A stretch of 33,967 bases of DNA from Acidobacteriota bacterium (lineage in GTDB: Bacteria > Acidobacteriota > Thermoanaerobaculia > Gp7-AA8). The position numbers and the translations under genes are program-made. A model generated the notes under the pieces. It did no database searches, had not been told where the DNA came from, and saw only the letters and a list, made by a program, of their open reading frames with translations. Each line of letters starts with the position of its first letter. Within the stretch, counting starts at the first letter, position 1. The stretch covers positions 1 through 33,967 of the forward strand of contig JAFAOU010000016.1 in assembly GCA_019247495.1 (NCBI GenBank). The letters are read 5' to 3'. Shown here piece after piece: positions 16,330 through 24,628 of the stretch.

Positions 16330-17127
16330 TTAGTCTGAATGACGCGGGCGTGGCGGCGGCGTGATCTCGTCCTCATCCTTGTTTGTGACCAGCGCCTCAT
16401 CGTGAAACGCGCAGACGATTTCGCAGACACGCTTCGGATCGTCGACGACATGGAGGCTGTCGACATCTTCTGCGGTGATGTTGTTCGCCGCCAGCACGGA
16501 TTTGCGCAGCCAGTCGATGAGGCCACCCCAGTATTCGCTGCCGTAAAGGATCACCGGAAAGTTCGTGATCTTCTTGGTCTGGATCAGCGTCAGCGCGCCC
16601 ATCAACTCGTCGAGCGTTCCGAAGCCGCCGGGAAACGTGATGAAGGCCTCGGAGTACTTGATGAACATCGTCTTGCGCACGAAGAAGTAGCGAAAGGTCA
16701 TGGCCTTGTCGACGTACGCGTTCACCTTCTGTTCGAACGGCAGCTCGATGTTGCAGCCGATCGAAAGCGCGCCTGCCTGCCGCGCGCCTTTGTTGGCGGC
16801 CTCCATGATGCCCGGGCCGCCGCCGGTGATGACCGCGAAGCCGGCCTTGCCGAGCAGCTCCGCGGTCTTGACGGCCGCGCCGTAGTACTCATTCGCGAGC
16901 TGCGTCCGCGCCGATCCGAAAATCGAAACCGCCGGATAGACCTCGGCGAGATGATCGAAGCCGGCCACGAACTCGCTCGTGATCCGCAACACGCGCCACG
17001 ACTCACTCTGCAGAACTTCGTGCCGGCTGGGCCGGTCGAGCAGCTTGCGGTCTTCGAGGGACTCGCGCGGTTTGGGCGGAATGTGAATTTCGTGGTTCGG
17101 CTGCTGGTCGAGATCAATGGACGACAT
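16330..17127 (-). CDS. LOG family (TIGR00730) nucleotide 5'-monophosphate phosphoribohydrolase-like protein
   Basis: A 265-residue Rossmann-fold protein. SIFGSARTQL and ITGGGPGIMEAANKGAR line the nucleotide pocket, and FPGGFGTLDELMGALTLIQ carries the family's PGGxGTxxE signature. Members release the base from nucleoside monophosphates (cytokinin activation in LONELY GUY, PpnN in bacteria). In this lineage a purine-nucleotide housekeeping role is likely. The start at 17127 avoids a 27-codon upstream extension that overlaps the next gene's end. The upstream lipoprotein gene ends only 17 bases away on the same strand, so they form an operon. Confidence 0.85.
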   Translation of the reverse strand: MSSIDLDQQPNHEIHIPPKPRESLEDRKLLDRPSRHEVLQSESWRVLRITSEFVAGFDHLAEVYPAVSIFGSARTQLANEYYGAAVKTAELLGKAGFAVITGGGPGIMEAANKGARQAGALSIGCNIELPFEQKVNAYVDKAMTFRYFFVRKTMFIKYSEAFITFPGGFGTLDELMGALTLIQTKKITNFPVILYGSEYWGGLIDWLRKSVLAANNITAEDVDSLHVVDDPKRVCEIVCAFHDEALVTNKDEDEITPPPRPRHSD

Positions 17128-17144
17128 AGCGGAGAGCTTATCGC

Positions 17145-17639
17145 CTACGGCCGCAGCTTGATCACCGCGGTCTCCACGAGCTTGTCGCCCGGAAGGTCGC
17201 GCTGCCATGCAGTTGCTTTGACGGTGTCGCTTTCGGCCATCGTGCCGAATGACGTGCGCACTTTGTAGCGGATCGTCGAATCCTCGGCGGGCTGCAGGTT
17301 GCCCAGGGTGTAGTGATAGACGTTCGAGCCGGGATCATGGGTCATGGTCACGCCGCGCTCGTGGGTCTCGTCTTCAACGATCAATTGCGGCGGGATCTCG
17401 ACGTCGAGAAGGATGTCGCGGACACCGTTCACACCGCGGCTGCCGACCACGATGTCGATGTTGTCCTCGCCGCGCTCGGGGAGATCCTTGGGATGGTTGA
17501 TGTTCAGTTTCAGAAGCTGACCGCGTGACGTTACGGCCATGCCGCTCATCTTGCAGCCGGCGGTGGCGATCAGAATCACGCTCATCATCACGCTCATCAG
17601 GGCCAGCGCGGCTGTCGTCAGAATGCGTTTCGATTTCAT
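17145..17639 (-). CDS. Hypothetical lipoprotein
   Basis: A 164-residue protein with a long signal peptide and a lipobox ending ATAGC (C29). The mature part is predicted all-beta, with strands such as NIDIVVGSRGVNGVRDILLD, IPPQLIVE and a long STIRYKVRT strand. This resembles an immunoglobulin-like or DUF11-like bacterial domain. A strong AAAAAGGAG site precedes the ATG. It is the first gene before the LOG enzyme, and divergent from the N-acetylglucosamine kinase-like gene (83 bases between). Function unknown. Confidence 0.6.
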   Translation of the reverse strand: MKSKRILTTAALALMSVMMSVILIATAGCKMSGMAVTSRGQLLKLNINHPKDLPERGEDNIDIVVGSRGVNGVRDILLDVEIPPQLIVEDETHERGVTMTHDPGSNVYHYTLGNLQPAEDSTIRYKVRTSFGTMAESDTVKATAWQRDLPGDKLVETAVIKLRP

Positions 17640-17722
17640 GCACTTCTCCTTTTTCGAGCAAACTCTGCAAGGAACAGTCCCGCCACATCAGGCACCACAC
17701 TTGCGGTAAAAGAGGTCTCCGC

Positions 17723-18667
17723 ATGGCGTACTACCTCGGCGTCGACGGCGGCGCGTCGAAAACGGCAGCGCTGGTTACGGACGACACCGGCCGCGCACTC
17801 GGTGACGGACTGGCCGGTCCGTCCAATCACCTGCGCGTCGGCATCGAAACGGCCGCGCGCAACATCGAGCGCGCCGTCAACAAGGCCCTCGTCGCCGCGG
17901 ACGTGGCCAGCCGCGAGATCGCCTGGACCTATTGCGGCATCGCCGGCGCCGATCATCCCGCGCACCGGCAGGAGGTCGTCGACTCGCTCAGCGTCTTCTT
18001 TCCGCGCGGAAACTTCACGGTCGACAACGATGCGCGCATCGCCCTCAGCGGCGCGATCGGCTTCGGCGCGGGCGTCGTCGTCATCGCCGGCACCGGCTCG
18101 GTCTGCGTCGGCCGAAATGACGCCGGTGACGAGGCGCGCGCCGGAGGTTGGGGACCGCTGGTCGGCGACGAAGGCAGCGGCTTCGCGATCGCCCGCGCCG
18201 GACTTGCGGCAATTCTGCGTTCGTACGATGGCCGCGGTCCGGCCACGCTGATGACCGAATTGCTGAAGCGCGACTACGACATGACGCCGCCTGATCTCCC
18301 GCGATTTGTCTACGCGACCACGACGCACACCGACGACATCGCGCGCGTCGGGAAGCTCGTCATCGATGCTGCGGAGAGTGGCGACGCGCCCGCGCACGAG
18401 ATCATCGAACGCGCCGGCGGCGAGCTGGCCTCTGCCATCCTCGCCGTCGCGAACCGCCTCGGCCTGACGCCGGCCGACTTTCCCGTCGCCTATGTCGGCG
18501 GCGCGTTCAACGCCGGCGAGACACTCCTCGCGCCGATGCGCCGAGCCGTGCTGGCCGCCGCGCCGCGCGCGCGCATCGTGCCGCCGGCGCACACGCCAGT
18601 CGAAGGGGCGGCGCGGATGGCCATCCGCGCCGCGACTCATCCGCGTCCGACTCGAGCGGGAGCCTAG
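17723..18667 (+). CDS. N-acetylglucosamine kinase-like BadF/BcrA-family ATPase
   Basis: A 314-residue actin-fold sugar kinase. The phosphate-1 loop YLGVDGGASKTAALV is at the N-terminus, the IAGTGSVCVG phosphate-2 loop and GWGPLVGDEGSGFAIA in the middle, and VAYVGGAFNAGETLL, the adenosine loop, near the end. GDEGSG is characteristic of the GlcNAc/GlcN kinases of this family. The likely role is recycling of amino sugars from peptidoglycan or chitin. The ATG at 17723 fits the family N-terminus; the open frame upstream to 17525 overlaps the divergent lipoprotein. Its TAG overlaps the TAG of the convergent OmpW-like gene in a shared CTAG. Confidence 0.85.
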   Translation: MAYYLGVDGGASKTAALVTDDTGRALGDGLAGPSNHLRVGIETAARNIERAVNKALVAADVASREIAWTYCGIAGADHPAHRQEVVDSLSVFFPRGNFTVDNDARIALSGAIGFGAGVVVIAGTGSVCVGRNDAGDEARAGGWGPLVGDEGSGFAIARAGLAAILRSYDGRGPATLMTELLKRDYDMTPPDLPRFVYATTTHTDDIARVGKLVIDAAESGDAPAHEIIERAGGELASAILAVANRLGLTPADFPVAYVGGAFNAGETLLAPMRRAVLAAAPRARIVPPAHTPVEGAARMAIRAATHPRPTRAGA

Positions 18668-19323
18668 AAACGCAGCGACAATCCGCCCGAGACGATGATT
18701 GGATTGATCTTGACGTTCAACACCACGGGAATGGTTGGAATCGTGCCTGGCGGGTAGACGGCGTTGGCAGACGCTCTGAGCGGCACATATTTTCCGTCCG
18801 CGGTGAACGCCAGCCTGCGCGAGATGCGCAAGGAGACTCCGGCGTTCAGCGCCAGCCCGGCCCTGTCCTTGACGTCGATCTGACCAAGGACGACGTTCCC
18901 GAAGACATCGGCCTTGTCGAACAACACATAGGCCACGCCGGCGCCGACATACGGATCGACGGCGCCGTCAGGAGCGAAGTGCCACTGCAGCACGCCGAAA
19001 AGCGGCGTCATGCGCGTGCCTCCGGTGGCGTAAGAAACTCCACTGGATGGGGATACGACCGTCGTTTTCGGCCGCGCACGCACGATGTCGAACGCCGCGG
19101 AGACGTGGTTTCCGAAGAAGATGTTCGCGCCAATTCCGTATCCGAGTTTTCCGGTGTAATCGACGTCGAACAACTGAACTGCCGCCGGTGAATGGAACGA
19201 CGTATGGCTACCGTTCGGATCGACCCACGCCGCCCACCCGGTCAGATCGAACGCACGATCGGCGGCAAACGAAGGAACTGCGGTGATGCAAGCGAAAACG
19301 AACGCGATGCGAATGCACTTCAT
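18664..19323 (-). CDS. OmpW-like outer membrane protein, copy 2
   Basis: A 219-residue protein with a signal peptide ending SFAA and an eight-stranded beta-barrel pattern: GKLGYGIGANIFFGNHVS, FGVLQWHFAP, VDPYVGAGVAYVLF, and a C-terminal strand ending in Phe (SGGLSLRF) for insertion by BamA. PLxGVLQWHF and DPYxGAGxAYxLxD are OmpW family landmarks. It is a tandem paralogue of the gene just upstream (19343-19987): signal peptide, barrel core and last strand are nearly the same, while loops differ (for example PSSGVSYATGG here). OmpW barrels pass small hydrophobic molecules; the ligand is unknown. Confidence 0.8.
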   Translation of the reverse strand: MKCIRIAFVFACITAVPSFAADRAFDLTGWAAWVDPNGSHTSFHSPAAVQLFDVDYTGKLGYGIGANIFFGNHVSAAFDIVRARPKTTVVSPSSGVSYATGGTRMTPLFGVLQWHFAPDGAVDPYVGAGVAYVLFDKADVFGNVVLGQIDVKDRAGLALNAGVSLRISRRLAFTADGKYVPLRASANAVYPPGTIPTIPVVLNVKINPIIVSGGLSLRF

Positions 19324-19342
19324 TGCGGGTTTCCCATGAGAT

Positions 19343-19987
19343 TCAGAAACGCAGCGACAATCCGCCCGAGAAAATCACCGGATTGATCTTCACCTTGGTC
19401 GTGGTCGTGCCGTTTGCGAAAACGGCCGTCGCCGACGACTTCAGCGGCACGTACTTGCCGTCCGCCGTGAGCGCCAGCATGCGTGTGAGGCGGAACGAGA
19501 GACCGGCATTCAACGCCAGGCCCACGTCATCCTTGAAGTCGATGCGCGTGAGGTTGGGAGTCCCGAAGACATTGGCTTTGTCGATCAGGACATACGCGGC
19601 GCCCGCGCCGATGTACGGATCGATGAAGCCGCTCGGCGCGAAATGCCATTGCAGCACGCCCGTGAGTGGCGTCATGCGCAGGCCGTTGGTGAATGCTCCT
19701 GTCCCACCGACGGCGTGCGAACGAACACTCGTCTCCGGCGTCACCTGGACAATGTCGAACGCGCCCGACACATGGTTTCCGAAGAAAATGTTCGCTCCGA
19801 GTCCATAGCCGACCTTGCCGTTGAAATCGATGTTGAACGGCTGATTCGGTGCCGGCGAGTTGAACGTTCCCTTGCTGTTGGGATCGACCCAGGCCGCCCA
19901 TCCAGTGAGATCAAACGTGCGATCCGCGGCAATCGCGGGAACGGCGGTGATGCAGGTGAGAACGAGAGCGATGCGGGTCCACTTCAT
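19343..19987 (-). CDS. OmpW-like outer membrane protein, copy 1
   Basis: A 214-residue sister of the following gene. The signal peptide ends AIAA, then come RTFDLTGWAAWVDPNSKG, GKVGYGLGANIFFGNHVSG, LTGVLQWHFAP, IDPYIGAGAAYVL and the final SGGLSLRF strand. A GGAGG site precedes the ATG by about 9 bases and is the better of the two sites, so this copy is probably first in the transcript. Nineteen bases separate the two genes. The duplication with diverged surface loops suggests different ligands or phage/immune pressure on the exposed loops, which is inference. Confidence 0.8.
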   Translation of the reverse strand: MKWTRIALVLTCITAVPAIAADRTFDLTGWAAWVDPNSKGTFNSPAPNQPFNIDFNGKVGYGLGANIFFGNHVSGAFDIVQVTPETSVRSHAVGGTGAFTNGLRMTPLTGVLQWHFAPSGFIDPYIGAGAAYVLIDKANVFGTPNLTRIDFKDDVGLALNAGLSFRLTRMLALTADGKYVPLKSSATAVFANGTTTTKVKINPVIFSGGLSLRF

Positions 19988-20056
19988 TGATGTAACCTCC
20001 GGCTTGCGCCAGAAGCAAAAGACGTGACCTCAGCAGTACGGCGGGAAAAGGGAACG

Positions 20057-20160
20057 GTAGCGCCGCCGGCTCGGCGGCTGTACCGCCGGCGGCTCGCCGG
20101 CATTCACGACGACGCGCCACCGAGCCGGTGGCGATCCAGCCGCCGAGCCGGCGGCGCTAC
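20057..20160. repeat. Perfect 24-bp inverted repeat (TAGCGCCGCCGGC type)
   Basis: The left arm 20057-20080 and right arm 20137-20160 are exact reverse complements (GTAGCGCCGCCGGCTCGG and on). The spacer holds smaller palindromes, such as CGCCACCG...CGGTGGCG. The tyrA stop TAG (20157-20159) is part of the right arm. The element fills most of the gap between tyrA and the OmpW-like genes, all on the minus strand. Confidence 0.95.
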
Positions 20161-20897
20161 AACCGTCGGAACAGGTCGTTCGCTTTGCCGAATGACGACG
20201 ACGCATCGCCCTCAATAATCGCTCGCATGATCTCCGCGACCGCCTCTGCATGCGGACGCAGGTTTTCGCGATTCGCGTCGAGGATCGGGGACCAGACGGA
20301 CGCTTCGCTGGCGGCAAGGCGGAGGAACGTTCGCAGTCCGGGACCGGCGAAGCGGAGGTCGATCTGCTGGTCGTGCAGGTAGGCGGCCAGCACAGTGGAG
20401 AGAATCTGCGGCAGGTGACTGGTCATCGCGAGAGCACGATCGTGTTCGGCGGCGTCGACGATTTCCGCGTTTGCGCCACAGGCGGCGATGATTTCGCGAA
20501 CGACTGCATCATCGCGGTCGATGAACCACGTCGCCCCTTCGAAGAGATCCGCGCGTGCCGCAGTGATCCCGCGGCTCGCCGAACCGGCCAGCGGATGTCC
20601 AGCGATAAAACGACCATCACCGACGGCGCGAAGCGGCACCATCACACTGCACACCGAGGTGATGAGCGGAGCGCGGGCGGTGGCGAGGAGACGTACGGCG
20701 ACGTCCACTGGCGTTGCGAGAATCGCCACATCCGCCTCAGCATCGATCGACGTCACGCGCTCATCTGCAGCGTCACCCGGATCGAGATCGGGATCGGAGT
20801 CGAAGAACGCCACGCGCCATCCGCGGCGGCGCAGCGCTAGGCCGATCGATCCTCCGATGAGACCGAGTCCGGCGATCAGCGCGCGCCGCGCGGACAT
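20157..20897 (-). CDS. tyrA: Prephenate dehydrogenase-like
   Basis: Oxidises prephenate to 4-hydroxyphenylpyruvate for tyrosine. A 246-residue protein with the NAD loop LIAGLGLIGGSIGLALRRRG and the acidic strand end VAFFDSDPD. The ILATPVDVAVRLL and GHPLAGSASRGI blocks of the catalytic domain follow, with the catalytic histidine in GHPLAG, and then SHLPQILS. It is short compared with TyrA proteins carrying an ACT domain; none is present, so feedback control by tyrosine through ACT is absent. The ATG overlaps the preceding lipoprotein's TGA (TGATG). The last codons abut the 24-bp inverted repeat. Confidence 0.85.
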   Translation of the reverse strand: MSARRALIAGLGLIGGSIGLALRRRGWRVAFFDSDPDLDPGDAADERVTSIDAEADVAILATPVDVAVRLLATARAPLITSVCSVMVPLRAVGDGRFIAGHPLAGSASRGITAARADLFEGATWFIDRDDAVVREIIAACGANAEIVDAAEHDRALAMTSHLPQILSTVLAAYLHDQQIDLRFAGPGLRTFLRLAASEASVWSPILDANRENLRPHAEAVAEIMRAIIEGDASSSFGKANDLFRRL

Positions 20898-21439
20898 CAC
20901 TGCGTCATCATGATCAGCGTGCGGTCGACCGTCTGCGACGTCGAGGCGTCGAAGTACGGCCGCTGGATCGTGATGCGCGGACGGTTCGGCTTCGGATCGA
21001 TCTCCGCCGCGCGATACGTTCCGACCGCTTTCGACGGATCGAGCTTGATGTTCAGCTTCTGCGCGACCGGAACGATGCCCGCGACGTCCTTGGCCAGATC
21101 GCCCGTGCGGTAGAACGCGGGCGGCTTGGCGGAGCTGAGGTTGTTCGTCGCGTCGGGCGCGACTTTGTTGTAGCCGTACGACTGCGCGTAGAACTCCGCC
21201 ACCTTTTCGATCGGCGCGTCGGTGTCGTAGATCGCGATCGGCGGAACGTCATCGTTCGGACGGAAGACCTTGCGGGCCTGCTTCCAGAGATCGGTGAGTT
21301 GTGCGAGATACCGCGAGCCGGGATAGATGGTGAATGCGAACGACTCCGGCTCCGTCGATTCCTTTTTTTCTTTGCCGCAGCCGGCGGCCACGAGCGCGAT
21401 GAGCATCGCGGCGGCGAGCAAACGTGTACTTCGTTTCAT
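20897..21439 (-). CDS. Hypothetical lipoprotein
   Basis: A 180-residue protein with an N-terminal signal and lipobox-like VAAGC (C21), then a Lys/Glu-rich linker (GKEKKESTEPES). The mature domain begins with FTIYPGSRYL, a motif seen in small periplasmic proteins that start with a Y-P-G turn, and it has an IEKVAEFYAQSYGYNKV helix. I chose the ATG at 21439 because GGAGG lies 9 bases upstream; the frame opens 21 bases earlier. It overlaps tyrA by one base, so the two are co-translated. Function unknown. Confidence 0.6.
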   Translation of the reverse strand: MKRSTRLLAAAMLIALVAAGCGKEKKESTEPESFAFTIYPGSRYLAQLTDLWKQARKVFRPNDDVPPIAIYDTDAPIEKVAEFYAQSYGYNKVAPDATNNLSSAKPPAFYRTGDLAKDVAGIVPVAQKLNIKLDPSKAVGTYRAAEIDPKPNRPRITIQRPYFDASTSQTVDRTLIMMTQ

Positions 21440-21502
21440 GCTGAATTGCCTCCAGGTCATTGATTCGACTCTAGCATACGGACCGCGAGCGAAAATCGTT
21501 TC

Positions 21503-23197
21503 CTACTTCGCCGCCGCGGTCGCGCGATCGCGCGCGGCGCGAAACTCGTCGCCCGCTTTCCAGTTCGGCATCGTCGCGGCGTTTGCGGCTTCCCATCCCA
21601 TCCAGATCCCCAACTGCCCCATCTGCACCGCTTCGGACCAATCCCACTTCGGATCGAATTGATCGCTCGGCTGGTGGTAGTTGTTCGCGCGAAAGTCCGT
21701 AGACCACTGCGCGCCGAAACCGGAAGGCTTGCCGATGACGTCGTGCCCCGGATCGATCGAGAACGCCGGGATGCCGACCTTGCCGAAACTGAAGTGATCG
21801 GAGCGGTAGTAGTGGCCCTGCTCAGGTTCGGGATCGGGGATGATCGAGAGGCCGAGCGCGCTGGTGATGCGCTGCGCGGCCGGATAGAACGTGGTGCGCT
21901 CGATGCCGTTCATGTTGACGTCGCGAACGCGGCCGAGCTCCGGGATCATGTCGTAGTTGATGCCGAGGGCGATGCGGCCGGATGGAAGTGGCGGATTCTG
22001 CGCTAAGTATGCGGATCCGATCAGCCCCTGCTCCTCCGCGGCGACGGCGGCGAAGTAGACGCTGCGCTTCGGCGCCGGCATCTGCGTCCAGACGCGCGCC
22101 ATCTCCAGCAGGATCGCGCAGCCGGAGGCGTTGTCGAGCGCACCGTTGTAGATCGTGTCGCCGGTTTTGTCCGCGGGTCCGACGCCGAGGTGATCGTGAT
22201 GCGCGGAGTAGAGGATCGCTTCATCGCGAAGTTTCGGATCGCTGCCGGGAAGCTTGGCCACGACGTTGGTCGTGTTGAACGAACGCAGCTTGCTGACGAT
22301 GTTTCCAGTGAGCTTGATACCGAGCGGCACCGGCTGAAAGCTTCGCGAAGACGCCTGCTGCGTCAGCGCATTCAGATCCTGTCCCGCAGCGGTGAAGACG
22401 GCGCGCGCTTCGTCCTCGGTCATCCAGCCGGCGAACTTCAACGCCGGCGCGCCGGGCTTGTTCTTCATGAATGAGTTCTCGCTGCCCCACGAGTTCGAGA
22501 CGACGTTCCAGCCGTAACCGGCAGCGGGCGTGGTGTGAATCAGGATCACACCGGCGGCGTTCTTGGCGGTGCCGATCTCGTACTTGTAGGTCCAGCGGCC
22601 GTAGTAAGTCCGCGCGTTGCCTTTGAAGAGATCGGGCTCCTGCGCGTTGGCCGGCGGATCGTCGACGAGCATCACCAGCGTCTTTCCGCGCGTGTCGAGC
22701 GACTTGTAGTCGTCCCACTTGTACTCGGGGGCCACGACGCCGTGGCCGACGAAGACGAGATCGGAGTCGATGGTGTCGTTCTCGGTCTGCGTCTGGTTCT
22801 GGCCGACGATCTGGGCGCCGAACTTCAACGCGGCGCCGATCGTCGTCCCGTTCTTCGTGAACGCGAGCGAGGACTTGTCGCGATCCGTGGCGATGCCGAG
22901 CAGCGGGACGTTCTGGAAGTACGTGCCACCGTCGCCGCCGGGTTGGAGACCGTATGCCTCGAACTGCGCGGCGATGTACTGCTGCGCGATCTCGTCGCCG
23001 CGCGTTCCGGGTCCACGTCCCTCGAGGAGATCGCTGGCCAGGAACTGGTCGTGAGCAGCCATGGCTTTGCCGCTAAGCAGGGCCATGCCGCGCTTTACGG
23101 GAGCCGGGACGGCGTCTTTCGAGGTGGTCTTGGTCGCTGCCAGAACAGGCAGCGTGACGAGCATGGCGAGGGCGATGATCGAGCGCAGTCGGTGCAT
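21503..23197 (-). CDS. M28 family secreted metallopeptidase with PA-like insert
   Basis: A 564-residue protein with a signal peptide (1-21). Zinc residues of the M28 aminopeptidase fold are visible: H333 and D335 in YSAHHDHLG, D355 in GALDNASGC, the catalytic and ligand pair E388-E389 in AAEEQGLIGS, an Asp in INYDMI, and the last His in NNYHQPSDQF. A PA (protease-associated) domain occupies roughly residues 140-290. AAAGGAG lies before the ATG. The likely role is scavenging peptides in the periplasm or outside the cell. It is monocistronic as far as the sequence shows. Confidence 0.9.
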   Translation of the reverse strand: MHRLRSIIALAMLVTLPVLAATKTTSKDAVPAPVKRGMALLSGKAMAAHDQFLASDLLEGRGPGTRGDEIAQQYIAAQFEAYGLQPGGDGGTYFQNVPLLGIATDRDKSSLAFTKNGTTIGAALKFGAQIVGQNQTQTENDTIDSDLVFVGHGVVAPEYKWDDYKSLDTRGKTLVMLVDDPPANAQEPDLFKGNARTYYGRWTYKYEIGTAKNAAGVILIHTTPAAGYGWNVVSNSWGSENSFMKNKPGAPALKFAGWMTEDEARAVFTAAGQDLNALTQQASSRSFQPVPLGIKLTGNIVSKLRSFNTTNVVAKLPGSDPKLRDEAILYSAHHDHLGVGPADKTGDTIYNGALDNASGCAILLEMARVWTQMPAPKRSVYFAAVAAEEQGLIGSAYLAQNPPLPSGRIALGINYDMIPELGRVRDVNMNGIERTTFYPAAQRITSALGLSIIPDPEPEQGHYYRSDHFSFGKVGIPAFSIDPGHDVIGKPSGFGAQWSTDFRANNYHQPSDQFDPKWDWSEAVQMGQLGIWMGWEAANAATMPNWKAGDEFRAARDRATAAAK

Positions 23198-23442
23198 GTT
23201 GATGCTCCTTTATTTGTGGTTGCCGGACTTGCCGATCCAGCCGGGCGGTGCGCGAAAGCGCCAACGATATCGCAGGCTATTAGAAACTTAGGAGTCGTGA
23301 GGGTGCCGAATCCCTACCCGTTGTCACCAAACGTTCACCAAACTGGCTCCTATCAGCGGCTGATCAAAGAAAAATGCTGATTGTTACGAAAAAGAGGGTA
23401 GGGATAGCGGGAGATAAATCACTCCTAGACAGAGTGCGATAT

Positions 23443-23664
23443 ATGTTCACCGAAACCTCAGACGTGATCGGCGACCTGAAGATGCCGCTGCAGGAGCGAG
23501 TGGTCGACAAACTGGCGGACATGCTTTTCGCCAGCGACATGATCCTCGACATGCTCCGCGACGAGCGTTCGTACAAGTTTGCCGGGCACCTCACGAGCGT
23601 CGAACCGTCGGTGCGCCTCGTCTACGATCAGATCAACGAGCTGATGAAGCAGTTGACCGATTGA
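23443..23664 (+). CDS. Small hypothetical protein
   Basis: A 73-residue, probably all-helical, acidic protein with QERVVDKLADMLFASDMILDM (written here only to show the helix heptads), SVEPSVRLVYDQINELMKQ, and no cysteines or membrane span. The frame is open to another ATG at 23374. Codons 1-23 of that longer form (AGG, GTA, ATA, CTA, AGA) are unlike the rest of the gene and the local sequence is AT-richer, so I prefer 23443; the longer form cannot be excluded. No ribosome site is clear for either. Family not recognised. It is convergent with moaD. Confidence 0.4.
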   Translation: MFTETSDVIGDLKMPLQERVVDKLADMLFASDMILDMLRDERSYKFAGHLTSVEPSVRLVYDQINELMKQLTD

Positions 23665-23740
23665 GCGACGCCGCCCGCGCGCTGGATGCGCCACCCGAAG
23701 TACGGCCCACGAAGGCACCCATCCGTGTCCCTCGCCGAAG

Positions 23741-23986
23741 TCATCCGCCGGCAACAGGCGGGATGAACGCAAGCTCATCGCCGTCGCGCAACAGCTCCTC
23801 GACACCGACATAGCTCTCGTTGACGGCGATCATCGGCGGCTGGATGTAGTCGCGAAGTTCGGGATGCCGATCGCGCAGACGCTGCCAGACATCGCCGGCG
23901 CGCGTTCCCTCGGGGACATCGATCACCTTCTCGCTGCGGCCGGCGATGTCGCGCAACACAGCGAAGAAGAGCAGTCGGATTTTCAT
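23741..23986 (-). CDS. moaD: Molybdopterin synthase sulfur carrier subunit
   Basis: An 81-residue ubiquitin-fold protein: KIRLLFFAVLRDIAGRSE at the start, then a beta-grasp core, NESYVG, the late DGDELAFIPPVAGG, and the C-terminal Gly-Gly that is thiocarboxylated by MoeB. It donates sulfur to precursor Z with MoaE, making molybdopterin. MoaE is not seen in the window. It is divergent from the DUF1858 gene, with 59 bases between them. Confidence 0.9.
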   Translation of the reverse strand: MKIRLLFFAVLRDIAGRSEKVIDVPEGTRAGDVWQRLRDRHPELRDYIQPPMIAVNESYVGVEELLRDGDELAFIPPVAGG

Positions 23987-24045
23987 CGCCGTGCATTCTA
24001 TCTGCGTAGAATTGCGCCGCCTTGGAACCGCGATTCACATCTACG

Positions 24046-24222
24046 ATGACTGTCGACGCCGCGCTGGCGCAGCATCCGGCCGCGCGATGGGTCTTCGCTG
24101 CGTACCACATCGGTGGCTGCCACGGCTGCTCGTCGGCGTCGAACGAGACGCTGGCCGAGGTCGCGGAAGGGTACCGGCTGGACCTGGAAAAGCTGTTGGC
24201 GGACCTGAACGGGCTGACGTGA
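24046..24222 (+). CDS. DUF1858 redox-disulfide peptide
   Basis: A 58-residue protein of the DUF1858 type: TVDAALAQHPAARWVFAAY at the start, GGCHGCSSASNETLAEVA with the CxxC pair, and a final LLADLNG helix. Members are thought to be small sulfur or redox carriers. The start at 24046 gives the family N-terminus; a TTG at 24022 would add eight unneeded residues. It sits between moaD (divergent) and selD (407 bases downstream, same strand). Both neighbours handle sulfur or selenium chemistry, so a role in S/Se transfer is attractive but unproven. Confidence 0.7.
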   Translation: MTVDAALAQHPAARWVFAAYHIGGCHGCSSASNETLAEVAEGYRLDLEKLLADLNGLT

Positions 24223-24628
24223 ACCGTCACGTCGGTCAAATTTGCAAGCCTCGATGAGCCGGTCGCAAAATTTTCCAAAGCGTCCAAAGGCACTGTAGAA
24301 GCCATTTTCCGAGAGAGCGTGAGAGGAAAAAGCCTTTCAGTTGCCCAAAATCAGAGACTTATTCGACTTGGCAGGCGCCGTGCAGAAAGGCGAGGCACGA
24401 TGAAACAGGTTTCGACAGCTTCGGAACCGACACGCGGGTCCCATCTCACTCGCCCGCGTCTAGTGGCTACTGCGAGCCCCCTCCTAAACTATTGGACCGA
24501 TTTTGGACGATTAATCACTTAGCTTCCTTGAATCCCACCAACTGGCCGCAGCAGTCCAAACCTAAGCGATGTACCACAACGGAGCCGAAAGGCTCCGTTA
24601 GTGCTTTTGGGCGATACCATTCGATCCC
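24223..24628. other. Gene-less, hairpin-rich stretch before selD
   Basis: These 406 bases hold no gene I trust. They are noticeably AT-richer than the flanks and full of inverted repeats: TTTTCC...GGAAAA (about 24305-24330), CGTGC...GCACG (24379-24399), GGTTTCGA-CAGCT-TCGGAACC (24408-24428), ACGCGGG...CCCGCGT (about 24431-24459), and the GAAA-loop hairpin at 24578-24599. There is also a near-direct repeat TTGGACCGATT/TTGGACGATT (24493-24512). A structured RNA is possible. I looked for tRNA-Sec, tmRNA, RNase P RNA and 6S features and found no convincing match. A 67-codon open frame at 24319-24522 has no ribosome site or recognisable product. Confidence 0.45.
24578..24599 (+). terminator. Stable GAAA-tetraloop hairpin, terminator-like
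   Basis: AACGGAGCC-GAAA-GGCTCCGTT is a perfect 9-bp stem closed by a GNRA tetraloop, followed by TAGTGCTTTT. It lies 29 bases before the selD start. The short T-run is 6 bases away, so termination may be partial. It could end an upstream RNA or act in the selD leader. Confidence 0.45.

Noticed and set aside
24319..24522. 67-codon frame as a gene
   Set aside because: No ribosome site, no recognisable product, and it spans several strong hairpins.
24223..24628. tRNA-Sec, tmRNA, RNase P RNA or 6S RNA in the gap before selD
   Set aside because: No anticodon arm with TCA, no T-loop consensus paired with an acceptor stem, no tag peptide and no RNase P core sequences were found on either strand. 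The stems present do not assemble into those shapes.
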